A stretch of DNA of 7,666 nucleotides from Burkholderiales bacterium (GTDB lineage Bacteria > Pseudomonadota > Gammaproteobacteria > Burkholderiales > Ga0077523). Below the pieces are notes generated by a model. The model ran no database searches. It saw only the letters and a program-made list of their open reading frames with translations, and was not told where the DNA came from. Where the stretch lies: assembly GCA_025459035.1 (NCBI GenBank), contig JALORJ010000200.1, positions 1 to 7,666 of the forward strand, given 5' to 3'. Below, piece after piece: positions 5,255-7,666 of the stretch; the first letter of the stretch is position 1; the number at the start of each line of letters is the position of its first letter. Made by a program: the position numbers and the translations under genes.

Positions 5255-7234
5255 ATGAGCACCGAGACGCTGTCCGCGGCCGACATCCTCGGCCACGGGT
5301 TCTATCCGGAGCGGCTGGAGAAGCGCGAGCCGCTGCTGGACCGCTGGCTGCGCCGGCCCGCACTGTGGCTCGAGCGCGGGATCGGCAAGGGCAGCACGCG
5401 CTTCGAGCGGCTGGTGCGCGACGTCGAGGCGGTGCAGCCGGAGTACGACGCGATGGACCTCGCGCAGCTGCGCACGGCCGCGCAGGCGCTGCGGCCGGCA
5501 CTCAAGCGCGACGGCTTCACGCCGTCGCTGATTGCGCGGGCGTTCGCGCTGATCCGGACCGTGGCCGGGCTGACCGTCGGCAAGCGTCACTACGACGTGC
5601 AGCTCGCCGGCGGCTGGGTGCTGCTGCACGGGCGCGTGGCCGAGATGGAGACGGGCGAGGGCAAGACGCTCACGGCGACGCTGGCGGCCGGCACCGCCGC
5701 GCTGGCGGGCATCCCGGTGCACGTGGTCACCGTCAACGACTACCTCGCGGCGCGGGATGCCGAAGAGATGCGTCCGGTCTACGAGGCGCTCGGGCTCAGC
5801 GTCGGCATCGTCACGCACGAGGTCAAGCCCGACGACCGCGGCGTCGAGTACCGCAAGGACATCACCTACGCGACCAACAAGGACGTCACCTTCGACTACC
5901 TGCGCGACCGAATGAAGCTCAAGGGACGGCCGCGGCCGCTGCGCTACGCACTGAACAAGGTGACCGGCGGCGCCGAAGCCGAGCTCACGCTGCGGGGGCT
6001 GCACTTCGCGATCGTCGACGAGGTCGACAGCGTGCTGGTCGACGAGGCGCGCACGCCGCTGATCCTGTCGGCCGAGCGCAGCGACGGCGGCCTCGAGCGG
6101 CTGTATCGCGAGGCGCTCGAGCTCGCGCGGCAACTGGTCGAGGGCACCGACTTTGTCATCGAACGCCACGACACGAGCATCCGCATCACCGACGACGGCA
6201 AGAAGCGGCTCGAGACGCTCGCGCGCGGCAAGCGCGGCGTCTGGACCGGGCCGAACCGGCGCGAGCAGCTGATCCGTCAGGCGCTGACCGGCCTGCTGCT
6301 GTTCACGCGCGACAAGCACTACGTGGTCAGCGACGACCACAAGGTGCAGATCGTCGACGAGTACACCGGCCGGATCATGGCGGACCGCTCGTGGGAAGCC
6401 GGCCTGCACCAGATGATCGAGGTCAAGGAAGGCTGCCCGCTCACCGGTCAGCGCGAGACCATCGCGCGCATCTCGTACCAGCGCTTCTTCCGCCGCTATC
6501 TGCGCCTGTCCGGCATGACCGGTACCGCGGCGGAGATCAAGCGCGAGCTGTGGGACGTCTACCGCCTCAAGGTCACGCGCGTGCCGACGCGCAAGGACAT
6601 CCTGCGCCGCTACGCCCTGATCGAGATCCACGACACCCAGGACGCGAAGTGGGATGCGGTCGTCCGCGCGGTGCGCCGCGAGGTCGACGCCGGGCGCCCG
6701 GTGCTGGTCGGGACGCGGTCGGTGATCGCGTCCGAGACGCTCGCCGACCGGCTGGCGGCGGCCGGCATCGAGCATCGGCTGCTGAACGCGCGCCAGGACA
6801 AGGAGGAAGCCGAGATCGTGGCGCAGGGCGGCCAGCCCCGGCGCGTGACGGTGGCGACGAACATGGCCGGACGCGGGACCGACATCAAGCCGACGCCCGA
6901 GGCGCTCGCGGCCGGCGGCCTGCACGTGATCTGCACCGAACTGCACGAGTCCGGCCGCGTCGACCGGCAGCTCTGGGGACGCTGCGCGCGCCAGGGCGAC
7001 CCGGGCAGCGTCGAGACCATCGTGAGCTACGAGGACGAACTGATCACGCGGTACGCCTCGTTCGCGCGGCCGATCGCCGGCAACGGCACCGCGCTCGAGA
7101 AGACGACCGGCCCGGCGCTGTTCAAGCTCGCGCAGAAGCGCGCCGAAGGCGTGCATGCGCTGATGCGCAAGGAAGTGCTGGAGATGGATGACTACCTGGG
7201 GGATCTGCTCGCGTTCGCGGGCCGGCCCGAGTGA
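5255..7234 (+). CDS. SecA-family ATPase lacking the C-terminal third
   Basis: A 659-aa SecA homologue. A 48-residue extension precedes the usual SecA start. NBD1 has HYDVQLAGG (112-120), Walker A METGEGKT (131-138), TVNDYLAARDAE (159-170) and Walker B DEVDSVLVDEARTPLI (255-270). A preprotein-crosslinking-type insertion spans about 271-372, followed by VDEYTGRIM (367-375). NBD2 has SGMTGTAAE (419-427), TNMAGRGTDI (535-544) and RQLWGRCARQGDPGS (571-585). The protein ends soon after AQKRAEGVHALMRKEVLEMDD (626-646), equivalent to the first scaffold-domain helix. The helical wing, two-helix finger and zinc-binding tail, roughly 200-250 residues of a standard SecA, are missing. Canonical SecA drives preproteins through SecYEG; this one is unlikely to be the housekeeping copy. 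Its operon position after two adaptor proteins suggests a dedicated motor. The start at 5255 has only a weak upstream AGG. There is no local sign of a frameshift. Confidence 0.9.
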   Translation: MSTETLSAADILGHGFYPERLEKREPLLDRWLRRPALWLERGIGKGSTRFERLVRDVEAVQPEYDAMDLAQLRTAAQALRPALKRDGFTPSLIARAFALIRTVAGLTVGKRHYDVQLAGGWVLLHGRVAEMETGEGKTLTATLAAGTAALAGIPVHVVTVNDYLAARDAEEMRPVYEALGLSVGIVTHEVKPDDRGVEYRKDITYATNKDVTFDYLRDRMKLKGRPRPLRYALNKVTGGAEAELTLRGLHFAIVDEVDSVLVDEARTPLILSAERSDGGLERLYREALELARQLVEGTDFVIERHDTSIRITDDGKKRLETLARGKRGVWTGPNRREQLIRQALTGLLLFTRDKHYVVSDDHKVQIVDEYTGRIMADRSWEAGLHQMIEVKEGCPLTGQRETIARISYQRFFRRYLRLSGMTGTAAEIKRELWDVYRLKVTRVPTRKDILRRYALIEIHDTQDAKWDAVVRAVRREVDAGRPVLVGTRSVIASETLADRLAAAGIEHRLLNARQDKEEAEIVAQGGQPRRVTVATNMAGRGTDIKPTPEALAAGGLHVICTELHESGRVDRQLWGRCARQGDPGSVETIVSYEDELITRYASFARPIAGNGTALEKTTGPALFKLAQKRAEGVHALMRKEVLEMDDYLGDLLAFAGRPE

Positions 7235-7241
7235 GCCGGCC
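7220..7241 (+). other. GC-rich inverted repeat spanning the SecA-like stop codon
   Basis: GGCCGGC at 7220-7226 and GCCGGCC at 7235-7241 are perfect inverted repeats separated by 8 nt that include the TGA stop. No T-run follows on either strand, so it does not qualify as an intrinsic terminator, though it could stabilise the transcript end. At this G+C content chance occurrence is quite possible. Confidence 0.25.
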
Positions 7242-7364
7242 GCCCTCGCCGTGGGCACCGCGGCCGGGCGTCCGGCGTCGGCTGGTCGGCCGCCGAATCG
7301 CTGAAGGCCGCGTGCGACGCGGTCGCAGCCGGTGCGCCCGGGTGTCGCCGCGACCGCACGGTAG

Positions 7365-7666
7365 CTACCAGAGCTTCCCTGACACGACGCGCAGGCCGAG
7401 CGTGAACCACGGCGATGCGCCGCTCGCGTCGCTGCGACCGACGGTGCCGTCGACCTGCACGGTGTCGCTGAAGATGTGGCGGAATCCGAACTGGACCGCG
7501 CGCGCGTCGAAGGCCGCGTCGTACGGGTCGCCTCGATAGACCTCCCCGACCACATGCAGCGCACCGATCGCGCGCCACTGGAAGCCGGCGCCGAACGTGG
7601 TGGTGGTGCGGCCTCGCTCTTCGGTGCGCTCGATCGAGCGGCCGAGGTTGAAGTGCAGCAGCAGGT
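7365..7666 (-). CDS. C-terminal part of an outer-membrane beta-barrel protein (partial)
   Basis: The minus-strand frame ending at TAG 7367-7365 is open to the window edge, giving the last 99 residues of a longer protein. The apparent GTG start at 7553 is internal, because coding-like sequence continues upstream of it (HFNLGRSIERTEER, then TTTTFGAGFQWRAIGALHVV). The sequence alternates hydrophobic and polar residues with repeated aromatic-Gly turns (VVGEVYRGDPYD, VQFGFRHIFSDTVQVDG, WFTLGLRVVSGKLW) and ends in a C-terminal Trp, typical of amphipathic strands closing an outer-membrane barrel. It resembles the C-termini of small transporter or porin-like outer-membrane proteins, but the family cannot be fixed from this piece. 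It converges on the SecA-like gene with 130 bp between the stop codons, so it is a separate transcription unit. A role as outer-membrane partner of the adaptors is speculative. Confidence 0.7.
   Translation of the reverse strand, partial: LLLHFNLGRSIERTEERGRTTTTFGAGFQWRAIGALHVVGEVYRGDPYDAAFDARAVQFGFRHIFSDTVQVDGTVGRSDASGASPWFTLGLRVVSGKLW

Noticed and set aside
2854..5286. Very long minus-strand open frame (810 codons) opposite the M50 and SecA-like genes
   Set aside because: Its product is Arg/His/Gln/Ala-rich, repetitive sequence with no domain, as expected opposite a GC-rich gene. The plus strand carries clear protein families here.
7360..7369. 10-bp palindrome GGTAGCTACC over the barrel gene stop codon
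   Set aside because: It has no loop and cannot form a terminator hairpin. A chance occurrence is likely.
4901..7564. Very long minus-strand open frame (887 codons) opposite the SecA-like gene
   Set aside because: Low-complexity composition and no recognisable motif. It overlaps the well-supported SecA-like gene and runs into the barrel gene in a different frame.
1..7666. tRNA, rRNA, CRISPR arrays, insertion sequences or phage attachment sites
   Set aside because: I looked for tandem spaced repeats, terminal inverted repeats, transposase motifs and tRNA-like cloverleafs and saw none.

Overview
The window is very G+C-rich throughout (roughly 70 % by eye) and densely coded on both strands. Codon third positions are almost all G or C. 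The gene types (an IMPase-type histidinol phosphatase, HlyD adaptors and an outer-membrane barrel) point to a Gram-negative proteobacterium, most likely a high-GC betaproteobacterium. The taxon is an inference; no marker gene is present.

Layout. At the left edge the minus strand carries the first 19 codons of an unidentified gene (57 to 1). Upstream of it lies a complete inositol-monophosphatase-family gene, probably histidinol-phosphate phosphatase (903 to 112). A 275-bp divergent spacer (904-1178) holds the only reasonable promoter in the window, an inverted repeat over its -10 element, a small leader hairpin and a good Shine-Dalgarno site. Three plus-strand genes follow, with gaps of only 28 and 40 bp, and look like one operon: (1) a 620-aa protein with cytosolic GAF-like domains, one membrane segment and a periplasmic HlyD-type adaptor; (2) a 714-aa protein joining a PqqD-like domain, a polytopic M50-type metalloprotease core with intact HEFGH, and a second HlyD-type adaptor; (3) a 659-aa SecA-family ATPase that keeps the motor domains but stops after the first helix of the helical scaffold. 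At the right edge a convergent minus-strand gene (7666 to 7365) encodes the C-terminus of an outer-membrane beta-barrel protein.

How they may work together. The three-gene cassette is the interesting part. It combines a possible peptide-recognition domain, an intramembrane protease, two periplasmic adaptors, a cytosolic ligand-sensing module and a SecA-like motor, but no ABC, RND or MFS transporter. My inference is a dedicated processing and export machine for a peptide or protein substrate, with the SecA-like protein as its energy source. I do not know of an experimentally characterised system with this composition. No substrate gene is visible in the window.
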